DNA of 64,000 nucleotides from Pseudoalteromonas neustonica (GTDB lineage Bacteria; Pseudomonadota; Gammaproteobacteria; Enterobacterales; Alteromonadaceae): the NCBI RefSeq assembly GCF_001653135.1, contig NZ_BDDS01000001.1, positions 434,001 through 498,000 on the forward strand. The letters are read 5' to 3'. The position numbers were made by a program, and so were the translations under genes. The notes beneath the pieces were generated by a model. It had not been told where the DNA came from and searched no databases. It saw only the letters and a program-made list of their open reading frames with translations. Of this stretch, positions 47,321 to 57,169 are shown piece by piece (position 1 is the first letter of the stretch; each line of letters begins with the position of its first letter).

Positions 47321-47362
47321 ATAATTAATAAGTTAATCCTTCCTTTATTGTGTTCATTAAAC

Positions 47363-47378
47363 TGGCTCGTCTTTTGCA
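47363..47378 (+). promoter_or_regulatory. Sigma-54 promoter of flgBCDE
   Basis: TGGCTCGTCTTTTGCA fits TGGCAC-N5-TTGCA with one change, correct -24/-12 spacing, 35 nt before the flgB ATG. Confidence 0.8.
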
Positions 47379-47412
47379 TTAATCAACTTAAGTCAATTTT
47401 TTGGAGATGGTT

Positions 47413-47823
47413 ATGGCTATCAGTTTTGATAAAGCATTTGGGGTGCATCCTCACGCAATGTTGATCCGTTCGCAGCGAGCAGAGTTATTAGCAACCAATA
47501 TCGCTAATGCTGATACGCCAGGCTATAAAGCGAAAGATATCGATTTTGCGTCTGCACTTAAAACGGCAAAAAGCCACCAGCAAAGCGGCAACAGCATGGT
47601 AACAACCAACGCTAAACACATTGCCGGCGGCAGTCGTTATGTAGGTAATAGTGAAATGTTTCGCTCGCCAAATCAAACAGATACAGGTGATGGTAACTCA
47701 GTGGATATACAAGTGGAACGAAACTTGTATACAAAGAACTCATTAGAGTATCAGGCAAGCCTGCAGTTTATGAGCGGTAAAATTAAAGGCCTTAAAAAAG
47801 CCCTCGGTAGTCAAGGAGCCTAA
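47413..47823 (+). CDS. flgB: Flagellar proximal rod protein FlgB
   Basis: 136 residues from ATG 47413; GGAG at 47403-47406 makes this start better than the TTG at 47401 or ATG at 47407. N-terminal rod motif LLATNIANADTPGYKAKDIDF is characteristic. FlgB forms the base of the rod next to the MS ring. flgC follows after 2 nt. Confidence 0.95.
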   Translation: MAISFDKAFGVHPHAMLIRSQRAELLATNIANADTPGYKAKDIDFASALKTAKSHQQSGNSMVTTNAKHIAGGSRYVGNSEMFRSPNQTDTGDGNSVDIQVERNLYTKNSLEYQASLQFMSGKIKGLKKALGSQGA

Positions 47824-47825
47824 GC

Positions 47826-48257
47826 ATGAGTTTATATAACGTTTTCGATATTTCAGGTACAGGTATGAGTGCACAGAATGTACGCTTAAATACCACAGCC
47901 AGTAATATTTCTAATGCCAATACTATTAGCTCAAGCCAAGACAAGACTTATCGAGCACGCCACGCTGTGTTTGCTGCGGAGTTGAGTAAAGCCTCGGAAT
48001 CGCACGGCAACAAACAGGGGTCGTCTGTTGGCGTAAAAGTGTTAGGGATCGTGGAGAGTAATAAGCCACTGCAAATAGAATATAACCCGAACCATCCAAG
48101 TGCGGATGAAAATGGTTATATCTACAAACCTAATGTTAACGTTGTTGAAGAAATGGCTAATATGATTTCTGCCTCACGCTCTTATCAAACAAATGTGCAA
48201 GTTGCTGATGCAGCAAAGCAAATGTTAAGCAAAACACTGTTGCTTGGGCAGCGGTAA
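47826..48257 (+). CDS. flgC: Flagellar proximal rod protein FlgC
   Basis: 143 residues with the axial-protein N-terminus FDISGTGMSAQNVRLNTTASN and C-terminal VNVVEEMANMISASRSYQTNV, both typical of FlgC. Co-transcribed with flgB and flgD (13-nt gap). Confidence 0.96.
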   Translation: MSLYNVFDISGTGMSAQNVRLNTTASNISNANTISSSQDKTYRARHAVFAAELSKASESHGNKQGSSVGVKVLGIVESNKPLQIEYNPNHPSADENGYIYKPNVNVVEEMANMISASRSYQTNVQVADAAKQMLSKTLLLGQR

Positions 48258-48270
48258 TTGAGGAAAGGTT

Positions 48271-48951
48271 ATGAGTAACGATATCAGCACAGCATCGTCA
48301 ACCTATTTAGATTCGCTCAAGTGGCAAGATAAACAGGTAGCGAGTGAGCAAAAAAGCGATGAGTTAACGCAAGAAGATTTTTTCTCGCTGCTAACTCAAC
48401 AGTTGTCATTTCAAGATCCTAGTAAGCCGGCCGACAATGATCAGATGATCGCACAGATGACCAGTTTTACTATGGCTGAAGGGATCTCGAATTTAAATAG
48501 CAACTTTCAGTCACTGGCAGCGTCAATGACATCGAATTCAGCATTACAAGCCTCAACTCTAGTGGGTAAGCAGGCGTTATTAGAGTCTGATAAGTTAGAT
48601 TTGAATGACACTGGTGATGCTCGCGGGACTGCTGTTGCTGAAGGCCCCGTTGAAAGCTTGATGCTACGAATCGAAGATTCTTCAGGGCAGTTGGTACGTA
48701 CCATTGATATGGGGGCTCAACCAGCGGGTGCTGTGCGTTTTGCATGGGATGGTAAAAATGCCGATGGGGAACGTTTACCTCCAGGTGAATACAAAATTAA
48801 AGCAGAAGGGCAGCTTAATGGTGAGTTTACAAGTTTACCTGTTGCAACTTTTAAGAATATCGAAAGTGTGAATATTAATGGTGCTAATGGCATTATCGTT
48901 AACACAAAAGAAGGTGCGGTTAGGCTAACTGACGTTGCAGAAATCGCGTAG
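48271..48951 (+). CDS. flgD: Flagellar hook-capping protein FlgD
   Basis: 226 residues: N-terminal FlgD part (LTQEDFFSLLTQQLSFQDPS) and a C-terminal beta domain including FAWDGKNADGERLPPGEYK, a FlgD Ig-like/tudor region. It caps the growing hook during FlgE assembly. Confidence 0.96.
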   Translation: MSNDISTASSTYLDSLKWQDKQVASEQKSDELTQEDFFSLLTQQLSFQDPSKPADNDQMIAQMTSFTMAEGISNLNSNFQSLAASMTSNSALQASTLVGKQALLESDKLDLNDTGDARGTAVAEGPVESLMLRIEDSSGQLVRTIDMGAQPAGAVRFAWDGKNADGERLPPGEYKIKAEGQLNGEFTSLPVATFKNIESVNINGANGIIVNTKEGAVRLTDVAEIA

Positions 48952-49010
48952 AAATTTTAATAATTAGTTAGCCTTCTTTCGGCTAAACATTGACAGATTA
49001 GAGGTGAATT

Positions 49011-50354
49011 ATGAGCTTCAATATTGCATTAACTGGCATTGCAGCCGCACAAAAAGATTTGGATGTAACTGCAAATAACATTGCTAACGTAAATACGACC
49101 GGTTTTAAAGAGTCGCGCGCTGAATTTGCTGATGTGTATGCATCGTCAGTTTTTAGCTCGGGCAAAACAAAAAATGGTGATGGTGTACAAACCACCATGG
49201 TGGCGCAACAATTCCACCAAGGTTCACTTAAGTTTACTCAAAACTCATTAGATTTAGCAATCACGGGTGAAGGTTACTTTGCAATGAGTGAAGATATAGC
49301 ATCGCAAGATTTTTCATATTCTCGTGCAGGTGCTTTTAAGCTCAATAAAGATAACTTTGTTGTTGATGCACGTGGTAATTACTTGCAAGGCTTCCCTGTT
49401 GACCCTTCTACAGGCAATACAACATCTGTAAGTTTAAGTACGACTTCACCGATTCAGATCCCTGATGCATCAGGAGCACCGCGTCATACGAGCAATATTT
49501 ATAGTTCAATGAATTTAGATTCGCGTTCAGATGTGCCTACTACTTCTACATTTGATCCTACCGATAGCACGAGTTATAACTCGTCAACGTCTACAACAAT
49601 TTATGATTCGTTAGGTCAGCCTCACGTTGCGCAGTTATTTTTTGTAAAGCAAGATCCTGCGACCAATGCAAATAGCTGGAGTGTTTATGCCACGATGGAT
49701 AAAAAACCGTTTGATATAACGGGTGCTGCAACAGCAACTGGAGCACATACCCCGATTGATTCATTGCAATTTACTGCCGCAGGTTTACCTGATGTAGCAG
49801 CGCCAGAAACAACTTTTCCTGATGTAGTATTGCCATCAGGTGCTGCGGCAGGTTTAAGCACTTTATTGAGTAATGGCGCACAATTTCCGAACGAAATTAC
49901 GGTAAATTGGCGTGACTCTGCAGGTACGAGTAATAAAGTACCGACTCAATACGCAAGTCGTTTTGAAGTTAAAGCACTTGAGCAAGATGGTGCGACAGTG
50001 GGGCGTTTAGCAGGGATTGATATTGGTACAGATGGTAAGGTTGTTGCGTCATACAGCAATGGTGATACCTCATTCTTAGGCCAAGTGGCTATGGTTCGCT
50101 TTTCAAACTCACAAGGCCTACAGCAAGCAGGTGATACTTCATGGAAAAAGAGCTTAACATCGGGTGAGCCAATTGCTGGTGAGCCAGGGTCAGGTACATT
50201 GGGTTCAATTAACTCATCTGCTCTAGAGCAGTCAAATGTAAACTTAACCAATGAATTGGTTGATTTGATCAGTGCACAACGTAACTTCCAAGCAAATTCA
50301 CGTGCACTTGAAGTTAACTCTACATTACAACAAGCAATCTTGCAGATCCGTTAA
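49011..50354 (+). CDS. flgE: Flagellar hook protein FlgE
   Basis: 447 residues. Axial N-terminus ALTGIAAAQKDLDVTANNIA and C-terminus ELVDLISAQRNFQANSRALEV are intact, and the middle is the variable surface domain. It forms the hook. Strong AGAGGTG ribosome-binding site. Followed by a terminator and a new sigma-54 promoter. Confidence 0.96.
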   Translation: MSFNIALTGIAAAQKDLDVTANNIANVNTTGFKESRAEFADVYASSVFSSGKTKNGDGVQTTMVAQQFHQGSLKFTQNSLDLAITGEGYFAMSEDIASQDFSYSRAGAFKLNKDNFVVDARGNYLQGFPVDPSTGNTTSVSLSTTSPIQIPDASGAPRHTSNIYSSMNLDSRSDVPTTSTFDPTDSTSYNSSTSTTIYDSLGQPHVAQLFFVKQDPATNANSWSVYATMDKKPFDITGAATATGAHTPIDSLQFTAAGLPDVAAPETTFPDVVLPSGAAAGLSTLLSNGAQFPNEITVNWRDSAGTSNKVPTQYASRFEVKALEQDGATVGRLAGIDIGTDGKVVASYSNGDTSFLGQVAMVRFSNSQGLQQAGDTSWKKSLTSGEPIAGEPGSGTLGSINSSALEQSNVNLTNELVDLISAQRNFQANSRALEVNSTLQQAILQIR

Positions 50355-50417
50355 TTATTAACTTGAACTTAAGTTAAGAGTTAATACTGTAAGGTTCTTA
50401 TTTACGATCCGACACCT

Positions 50418-50446
50418 AGGCTGCCTGCAATTGGCGGCCTTTTTTA
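50418..50446 (+). terminator. Rho-independent terminator after flgE
   Basis: AGGCTGCC / GGCGGCCT, an 8-bp stem with one G-T pair, 7-nt loop and T-run, 63 nt after the flgE stop. Confidence 0.88.
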
Positions 50447-50530
50447 ATCCCCCGATTTGATTACTGCTTTGCCTAATTTATTCTTATTCTTTGCCCGTGG
50501 GCCTTAGCTTAAATTAGCGTCAATTTATTG

Positions 50531-50546
50531 TGGCACTTATCTTGCA
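50531..50546 (+). promoter_or_regulatory. Sigma-54 promoter of flgFGHI
   Basis: TGGCACTTATCTTGCA is a full match to TGGCAC-N5-TTGCA, 37 nt before the flgF start. Confidence 0.88.
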
Positions 50547-50583
50547 TTTATTACGTTATAGAATTTTAACGTGAGTCGATGTT

Positions 50584-51348
50584 ATGGACAAGATGGTCTA
50601 CATTGCAGCGTCTGGGGCTAAGCAAAGTATGCGGGGCCTCGCGCTCAAAGCAAACAATTTAGCAAATGCCAATACGACTGGATTTAAAGCGGATTTTGCA
50701 CAAGCTCGTTCGATGCAAGCTTTTGGAGAAGGTTTACCTACCCGCGTTTTCTCAATGCAAGAGCGACCAGGTTCAAACATGACCTCAGGCGGTATCGTTG
50801 AAACGGGCCGTGATTTAGATATTGCTTTGAGCGATAAAGGTTGGCTAAGTGTTCAAGATGCATCAGGCAAAGAAGCTTATACCAAAGTTGGTACACTAAA
50901 TATCACCCCTGATGGTGCTTTAATAACGAGTCATGGTCGTCAGGTAATAGGTGAGGGTGGCCCGATCATTTTGCCGTTACCAATTGAAAAATTAGAGTTT
51001 AGTGAAGACGGAGCGATTCAGGTTCGCCCGCAAGGTGCGCCAGCAAACTTCTTAGAGGTGGTTGATCGCCTTAAGGTCATTAAGGCAAATAACTCTGAAC
51101 TTGAAAAAGGCAATGATGGCCTGTTTAGACCAAAGCCTGAGTTACTCATTGATGATTTATGTGGGTTTTGTGATATCTCACCAAACGTTAAAGTGATGAG
51201 CGGTATGTTAGAGATGTCAAACGTGAACCCCGTACATGAGATGGTGGATATGATAAGCCATCAACGCCAATTTGAATTACAAGTTAAGTTAATGAAAACA
51301 GCTGAAGAAATTGACGAACGTCAAACTCAGTTGATGCGCATTGTTTAA
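50584..51348 (+). CDS. flgF: Flagellar rod protein FlgF
   Basis: 254 residues, axial N-terminus VYIAASGAKQSMRGLALKAN and C-terminus VNPVHEMVDMISHQRQFELQV. Proximal rod component between FlgC and FlgG. 21 nt from flgG, in one operon. Confidence 0.95.
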   Translation: MDKMVYIAASGAKQSMRGLALKANNLANANTTGFKADFAQARSMQAFGEGLPTRVFSMQERPGSNMTSGGIVETGRDLDIALSDKGWLSVQDASGKEAYTKVGTLNITPDGALITSHGRQVIGEGGPIILPLPIEKLEFSEDGAIQVRPQGAPANFLEVVDRLKVIKANNSELEKGNDGLFRPKPELLIDDLCGFCDISPNVKVMSGMLEMSNVNPVHEMVDMISHQRQFELQVKLMKTAEEIDERQTQLMRIV

Positions 51349-51369
51349 CCTTATTGAGAGGACACAAAA

Positions 51370-52158
51370 ATGAATCCTGCATTGTGGATCAGTAAAACAG
51401 GCTTAGATGCCCAACAAACCGATATTTCGGTGATCTCAAATAACTTAGCCAATGCCAGTACTGTCGGTTATAAAAAGAGCCGAGCGGTGTTTGAAGACTT
51501 ACTTTATCAAAATATTAACCAGCCGGGTGGTCGTTCATCGCAAGATACAGAAATGCCATCAGGTTTAATGCTTGGTGCGGGTGCTAAGGTTGTTGCCAAC
51601 CAAAAGAACTTTTCTCAAGGTAATATGTTGACCACTGAAAACTCCTTAGATTGGATGATTTCGGGTCCTGGTTTTTTCGAAATACTACAACCAGATGGCA
51701 ATATTGCCTATTCGCGAAACGGCCAATTTACGACAGATGAAGATGGTCGAATTGTAACCGCTGGTGCAGGTTTTCCGGTTCAACCTGAAATGAATGTACC
51801 TGATGATGCACAGTCCATCACAATTTCGCAAGACGGCGAAGTATCTGTACGTGTTGCAGGGCAGGCTGAGAATGTCGTGATTGGGCAGCTAACAATTAGT
51901 GATTTTATTAATCCATCGGGTTTAGAGCCTGTTGGTCAAAACTTATATACAGAGACTGCCGTCAGTGGTGCTCCAGTGCAAGGTAATCCAGGTCTAGAAG
52001 GTTTAGGTTCTGTGGTACAAGGCGCATTAGAAACGTCTAATGTTAATGTGACCGAAGAATTGGTTAACTTGATTGAGACGCAGCGTATTTATGAAATGAA
52101 CTCAAAAGTTATTTCAGCTGTGGATGAAATGATGAGTTATATCAATCAGCAACTTTAA
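51370..52158 (+). CDS. flgG: Flagellar distal rod protein FlgG
   Basis: 262 residues, the usual FlgG length. N-terminus ALWISKTGLDAQQTDISVIS with SNNLANASTVGYKKSRAVFEDL after it, C-terminus VNVTEELVNLIETQRIYEMNS. Distal rod that passes the LP ring. Its last base coincides with a possible but less likely start of flgH. Confidence 0.97.
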   Translation: MNPALWISKTGLDAQQTDISVISNNLANASTVGYKKSRAVFEDLLYQNINQPGGRSSQDTEMPSGLMLGAGAKVVANQKNFSQGNMLTTENSLDWMISGPGFFEILQPDGNIAYSRNGQFTTDEDGRIVTAGAGFPVQPEMNVPDDAQSITISQDGEVSVRVAGQAENVVIGQLTISDFINPSGLEPVGQNLYTETAVSGAPVQGNPGLEGLGSVVQGALETSNVNVTEELVNLIETQRIYEMNSKVISAVDEMMSYINQQL

Positions 52159-52175
52159 TGATTAGGGGCAAAGTG

Positions 52176-52859
52176 ATGCGTAATTTTACCATAACCTTAA
52201 CGGGTGTATTATTTTTAAGTGGCTGTATGACAAGCCAAAATACTGATGTGGTTCAGGATGACCCTTACTATGCGCCTATGTATCCAGAGCCTGCAACAGA
52301 GCAAGTTGTAGCGACAGGTTCACTATTTGATAGTTATTTATCGAATGATCTTTATTCAGATAAAAAAGCACTGCGCACAGGCGATATTATTACGGTGAAA
52401 CTGCAAGAGTCAACACAGTCATCAAAAGCTGCAAAAACTCAAACTGATAAAACAAGTGACGCAAGTCTTGATCCTGTTGTTGGGTTAGGGGGGTTGCCGG
52501 TTAATATTGGTGGCGATAGCATTCAATTTGGCATTGGCAGTGGCTCGTCTTTTAATGGCGATTTAAAATCAAACCAATCAAATAGTTTATTTGGTGATAT
52601 TTCAGTAAACGTAATGCGTGTGTTACCAAATGGAAATTTAGTGATTCGTGGTGAAAAGTGGCTGACGTTGAATACAGGTGAAGAGTTTATTCGACTCGAA
52701 GGGCTTGTGCGTCCACAAGATGTTACTGCAGATAATACAGTTACCTCTAATCGCATTGCTAATGCGAGAATTCAATATTCAGGCAAAGGGCAATTACAAG
52801 AGTCTCAAAGTGCGGGTTGGTTAACGCAGTTCTTCAGTAGTGCACTGTTCCCTTTTTAA
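52176..52859 (+). CDS. flgH: Flagellar L-ring lipoprotein FlgH
   Basis: 227 residues from ATG 52176, preceded by AGGGG at good distance; ATG 52158 has no site and lengthens the signal peptide with charged residues. Lipobox LSGC. FlgH domain seen in LRTGDIITVKLQES, GSGSSFNGDLKSNQSNSLFG and GNLVIRGEKWLTLN. Forms the outer-membrane L ring. Confidence 0.95.
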   Translation: MRNFTITLTGVLFLSGCMTSQNTDVVQDDPYYAPMYPEPATEQVVATGSLFDSYLSNDLYSDKKALRTGDIITVKLQESTQSSKAAKTQTDKTSDASLDPVVGLGGLPVNIGGDSIQFGIGSGSSFNGDLKSNQSNSLFGDISVNVMRVLPNGNLVIRGEKWLTLNTGEEFIRLEGLVRPQDVTADNTVTSNRIANARIQYSGKGQLQESQSAGWLTQFFSSALFPF

Positions 52860-52871
52860 AGGATCGTTATT

Positions 52872-53966
52872 ATGAATGGCTTTAAAGTATTAATTACTCT
52901 TTGTTTATTAGGTTGGCACGCCAATGTTTTTGCAGAGCGTATTAAAGATGTATCAATGGTTGAAGGTGTTCGTTCAAATCAACTCGTAGGGTATGGTTTG
53001 GTTGTAGGTTTACCTGGCACTGGTGAGCAAAGCAGATTCACTGAACAAAGCTTTAAAGGTATGTTAAATAGTTTTGGTATTACATTACCAGCTACTTTAA
53101 AACCAAAAATTAAAAATGTGGCTGCTGTTGCAGTCCATGCAGAATTGCCCGCATTTAGAAAACCAGGACAAAGAATTGATATTACCGTTTCTTCAATTGG
53201 CAGCGCGGGTAGTTTACGTGGTGGTACCTTAATTCAAACCTTTCTAAAAGGGGTTGATGGTAATACGTATGCAATAGCGCAAGGGAGTTTAATTGTTGGT
53301 GGACTTGGCGCTGAAGGGGCCGATGGTAGCCGTGTTGTTATAAATACACCCACAGTGGGGCGTATTCCAAATGGTGCGACGGTGGAGCGTGCGATTAAAA
53401 GCCCTTTTATGCAAGGCGACTACATTACATTTAATTTAAATCGCCCTGACTTTACAACGGCAAAACGTTTAGAGCAGGTGATAAATGATCTGGTCGGGCC
53501 AAATAGCGCAACAGCGATAGATGCCGCATCAATACGTGTAATTGCTCCAAGAGATGCATCGCAACGTGTTTCTTACTTATCAACACTTGAAAATTTAGAG
53601 TTTAAGCCTGCTGATACCGCCGCAAAAATCATTGTTAATTCGCGCACTGGTACGATTGTGATTGGCAAAAATGTAAAATTACAACCTGCGGCAATTACTC
53701 ATGGTGGTTTAACGGTAACAATTGCAGAGCAGCAAAATGTGGCGCAGCCAAACCCACTGGCTGAAGGGGAAACGGTCGTTACTAATCAAAGTATAATAGA
53801 TGTGAACGAAGATGATTCGCGTGCTTTTGTTTTTAATCCAGGTGTAAGCCTTGATGACTTAGTGCGTGCTATTAATGAAGTGGGCGCAGCACCTGGTGAT
53901 TTAATGGCCATTTTAGAAGCACTAAAAGAAGCTGGGGCAATAAATGGACAGCTTGTTGTGATTTAA
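52872..53966 (+). CDS. flgI: Flagellar P-ring protein FlgI
   Basis: 364 residues with signal peptide ending VFAER. Family motifs: [68 protein letters not shown] strand and the C-terminal [20 protein letters not shown]. Periplasmic P ring, chaperoned by FlgA. In the following gap a perfect 10-bp inverted repeat (53993-54002 / 54021-54030) may end the transcript. Confidence 0.96.
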   Translation: MNGFKVLITLCLLGWHANVFAERIKDVSMVEGVRSNQLVGYGLVVGLPGTGEQSRFTEQSFKGMLNSFGITLPATLKPKIKNVAAVAVHAELPAFRKPGQRIDITVSSIGSAGSLRGGTLIQTFLKGVDGNTYAIAQGSLIVGGLGAEGADGSRVVINTPTVGRIPNGATVERAIKSPFMQGDYITFNLNRPDFTTAKRLEQVINDLVGPNSATAIDAASIRVIAPRDASQRVSYLSTLENLEFKPADTAAKIIVNSRTGTIVIGKNVKLQPAAITHGGLTVTIAEQQNVAQPNPLAEGETVVTNQSIIDVNEDDSRAFVFNPGVSLDDLVRAINEVGAAPGDLMAILEALKEAGAINGQLVVI

Positions 53967-53992
53967 CATGTGATCTATTAGTGACATTCACG

Positions 53993-54030
53993 AATGTCTA
54001 CATTACCGCCTTCGCGACATTGTAGACATT
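53993..54030. terminator. Inverted repeat after flgI
   Basis: AATGTCTACA / TGTAGACATT, perfect 10 bp with an 18-nt loop, 26 nt after the flgI stop. The T-tract is poor, so terminator function is uncertain. Confidence 0.4.
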
Positions 54031-54102
54031 TGTTTACTGGATAAAAAATCTAGCCGAGGCTAACTTTACTTTGTAACCACCTAGCATACTTGTTTTACTT
54101 TC

Positions 54103-54134
54103 ACGCCAACACGCCAACACGCCAACACGCCAAC
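54103..54134. repeat. Four tandem copies of ACGCCAAC upstream of flgJ
   Basis: Four perfect head-to-tail octamers end 8 nt before the sigma-54 -24 box of flgJKL. Such tracts change length by slippage. They lie where activator binding or DNA bending would act. Confidence 0.9.
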
Positions 54135-54142
54135 ATGATATT

Positions 54143-54158
54143 TGGCTCAATTATTGCA
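54143..54158 (+). promoter_or_regulatory. Sigma-54 promoter of flgJKL
   Basis: TGGCTCAATTATTGCA fits TGGCAC-N5-TTGCA with one change, 39 nt before the flgJ ATG. Confidence 0.8.
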
Positions 54159-54196
54159 TTGTTAGTAGTATTATTAACTATTGTGTCAAATTGCTG

Positions 54197-55162
54197 ATGG
54201 ATACTAATCATCTCGATAAACAAAACTTCTTTGATTTAGGGAATCTTGACTCACTTCGTCAAGAGGCCTTAAAGGGCGGGGCTTCGCCTGAAGCGTCTAA
54301 AGAAGCGCTGAAAAAAGCAGCGGCACAATTTGAATCTATCTTTACGCAAATGTTGCTTAAAAGTATGCGCAAAGCAAATGAAGCCTTTGAGGATAAAGAA
54401 AGTCCATTTAATTCAAGCGGTGTAAAGTTCTTTGAAGAAATGCATGACCAGCAACTATCCGTTGAGCTTTCTTCAAAAGGCTCGCTAGGTTTGGCTGATA
54501 TTATTGTTCAACAACTCTCCCCAGATACTAAAAACTTTATGCCAGGGTCTGTACTGCGCTCAGTTAATGAGTTTTCAAGTGATAACCGTGCAAACGGTAA
54601 AAGTACTGATGCTAGCGTTGACTCAGCCTCTGCCAGTAAAGCGCAAAAGCAGCAAAAACCACAGTTTGAAAATGCTGAAGAGTTTATCTCAAGTGTGTGG
54701 GAGCACGCTAAAACAGCCGCAGAAAAAATAGGGTTAAACCCAGCTGTAATGGTTGCACAAGCTGCACTTGAGACTGGCTGGGGGAAACACATTATTAATA
54801 AAAGTGATGGTAATAGCTCATTTAATTTATTCAATATTAAGTCAGATAGAAGCTGGCAAGGTGATAAAGCCAGTAAAGTTACACTTGAATTTGAAGAAGG
54901 TATGCCTGTTAAAAAACAGGCTAGCTTTAGAGCCTATGACTCAATCAAAGACAGTGTAAATGACTTTGTTGAATTTTTGACGCAAAACCCACGTTATCAA
55001 GAAGCCTTACAAAATACCGCAAAACCTGCCGCTTTTTTAGATTCATTACAAAAAGCGGGGTATGCAACCGACCCCAATTATGCCGATAAAATTAAGCAGG
55101 TACTTAATCGCACTGAGCTTAAAACATTGGCGGCAACATTGGTTCGCCAAGGAGTAAATTAA
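54197..55162 (+). CDS. flgJ: Flagellar rod cap and peptidoglycan hydrolase FlgJ
   Basis: 321 residues from ATG 54197 (TTG 54191 is possible; no strong ribosome-binding site for either). N-terminal rod-cap domain (EALKKAAAQFESIFTQMLLKSM) and C-terminal glucosaminidase domain with catalytic Glu192 in MVAQAALETGWGKHI. It opens the cell wall for the rod. Full bifunctional form, as in Salmonella. flgK follows after 1 nt. Confidence 0.95.
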   Translation: MDTNHLDKQNFFDLGNLDSLRQEALKGGASPEASKEALKKAAAQFESIFTQMLLKSMRKANEAFEDKESPFNSSGVKFFEEMHDQQLSVELSSKGSLGLADIIVQQLSPDTKNFMPGSVLRSVNEFSSDNRANGKSTDASVDSASASKAQKQQKPQFENAEEFISSVWEHAKTAAEKIGLNPAVMVAQAALETGWGKHIINKSDGNSSFNLFNIKSDRSWQGDKASKVTLEFEEGMPVKKQASFRAYDSIKDSVNDFVEFLTQNPRYQEALQNTAKPAAFLDSLQKAGYATDPNYADKIKQVLNRTELKTLAATLVRQGVN

Positions 55163-55163
55163 A

Positions 55164-57167
55164 ATGTCGTTTAATTTGTTAGACATTGCTAATTCTGGTG
55201 TACGTGCTAATACAGAATTACTGCAAACGACCAGCAAGAATATTGCCAATGTAAATACAGTGGGCTATGTGCGCGAGCGTACAGAGCACATGACTATGAT
55301 CGACAATCAAGTTGGTCGTGGTGATACGTACAGATTACTTAATGAGTTCGCACAAAAACAACTAAATCGCGATACTTCAAATAAAGCATTCTTTGATCAA
55401 TTTGTTAGCGAAGCTGGCCGAGTAGATACATTATTCTCTCAAGAGTCTAATAGCTTATCTACCAGTATAAACTCCCTTTTTAATAATGTGCAGGAGAGTT
55501 TAAATCAGCCCTCTTCAACGGTTGCCCGCTCGCTAGTAATGACTGATGCGCAAAATTTAATTAGTCAAATGGAGCGTTTATCTGGGATCGTATTTGATCA
55601 AAAAAATATTGTGAACGAGCAGCTTGAAATATTTTCTGGGGAAGCGAATACGTTAGTACAGAATATCAGCAAGCTTAACAAACAAGTCGCAGCTGTTAAT
55701 GGGACGCGAAATGCTGCTGATGCAAGTTCCATGTTTAACGAACGTGATCAAGCAATACGTGAGTTATCAGAGTTGGTTGATATTGAAACGTTAGACGGCC
55801 CTAATGGTGAAAAACTGGTGTTTATGGGCACAGGAGAAGCACTTGTAATGCAAAGTGGTTCATTTAATTTATTTTCAATGCGCGGTGACCCTGATCCTAA
55901 CTTTAAAGAACTTCACCTAGATATAAACGACGGCAAAGCTGTGCCGCTTGAAGTTGATGTAGGTAAACTAAAAGGTAAAATTGGTGGACTGCTGGCATTT
56001 CGTGATGATGTATTAGTACCAGCACAAAACCAGTTAGGGCAAATGGGACTTGCGATTGCAGATGCATTTAATCAGCAAAATAGGCTTGGAATGGATGGTA
56101 ATGGTGAGCTAGGTGGCGATATTTTTACTATACCTACAACCGGTGGGTTTGCATACCAAGCTAATACAGGTACAGCGGCAATGACTGCCACATTAGAGCC
56201 TGGCAAAGGCAGCGAAATACCTGCAAGTGACTTTGTTATTACTTATACCAGTGCAACGACAGTTGAAATTCAGCCTGTTGATAATAAAGGTGAGCCACTC
56301 GGCAGTGCCTCTACGGCTAATATTGTTGGCGGTATTGTTGATTCATCAACGATTACCAGTGGTGAATCGTTTGGTTTGCAGATTAATGTCTCTGGTACGG
56401 GAAACGTTGATGATCAATTTCAGATAAAACTGAATGCTCAGGCTGCATCTAGCTTAGAAATGGCAACGAATAGGCCAGAAGATTTAGCATTAGCTGCTCC
56501 AATTCGTACCGCAAATGATATTAATAACACCAGTGAAGCGAGTATATCTGTAGGTGATGTGACGAGTATTGACTCCGGTGGTTTTACAGCAACACCGCCA
56601 GGGCTGACTAATGGTGATGTTAGTTTAGTTAAAACAGCGAATTTAAACGAGTATACAATTACAGACGGCAGCGGTACGAGTACATTTACAATAACGCCAC
56701 CGGCTGAGAATATTTTAGCTCAAGCAGGCGCTCCGTTTGATGGTTATGGTTTTGATTTTAATATTGAAGGCACGCCAGCAACAGGTGATACCTTTACATT
56801 AGAGTTTAATACAGGTGGCTTTGATGATAACCGTAATGGGTTAAAACTTGCTGAGTTACAAAATGGTGAGTTAGTACGTCAAAATGTTGTCACCACAGCG
56901 ACAGCAGATAATCATAAGACCTTTAATCAAGCTTATGGGGCTTTAGTAACCGATGTAGGCGTTGTAACTAACCAAGCAAAAACAAATGGTGCAGCCTTTG
57001 AAGCGTTAGCAAAACAATCAGAGGCTTGGTATGAATCATTATCAGGGGTTAATCTTGATGAAGAGGCGGCCAATTTACTGCGCTTTCAGCAATCTTATGC
57101 AGCGTCAGCTCAGGTGCTTGCGACATCCCGTACTATTTTTGACACTTTACTTGGTGCTACGAGGTAA
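55164..57167 (+). CDS. flgK: Hook-filament junction protein FlgK
   Basis: 667 residues. N-terminus LLDIANSGVRANTELLQTTS with SKNIANVNTVGYVRERTE, C-terminus GVNLDEEAANLLRFQQSYAA, both typical. The middle (about 330-560) is an enlarged variable region. Joins hook to filament; client of FlgN. Confidence 0.95.
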   Translation: MSFNLLDIANSGVRANTELLQTTSKNIANVNTVGYVRERTEHMTMIDNQVGRGDTYRLLNEFAQKQLNRDTSNKAFFDQFVSEAGRVDTLFSQESNSLSTSINSLFNNVQESLNQPSSTVARSLVMTDAQNLISQMERLSGIVFDQKNIVNEQLEIFSGEANTLVQNISKLNKQVAAVNGTRNAADASSMFNERDQAIRELSELVDIETLDGPNGEKLVFMGTGEALVMQSGSFNLFSMRGDPDPNFKELHLDINDGKAVPLEVDVGKLKGKIGGLLAFRDDVLVPAQNQLGQMGLAIADAFNQQNRLGMDGNGELGGDIFTIPTTGGFAYQANTGTAAMTATLEPGKGSEIPASDFVITYTSATTVEIQPVDNKGEPLGSASTANIVGGIVDSSTITSGESFGLQINVSGTGNVDDQFQIKLNAQAASSLEMATNRPEDLALAAPIRTANDINNTSEASISVGDVTSIDSGGFTATPPGLTNGDVSLVKTANLNEYTITDGSGTSTFTITPPAENILAQAGAPFDGYGFDFNIEGTPATGDTFTLEFNTGGFDDNRNGLKLAELQNGELVRQNVVTTATADNHKTFNQAYGALVTDVGVVTNQAKTNGAAFEALAKQSEAWYESLSGVNLDEEAANLLRFQQSYAASAQVLATSRTIFDTLLGATR

Positions 57168-57169
57168 TT

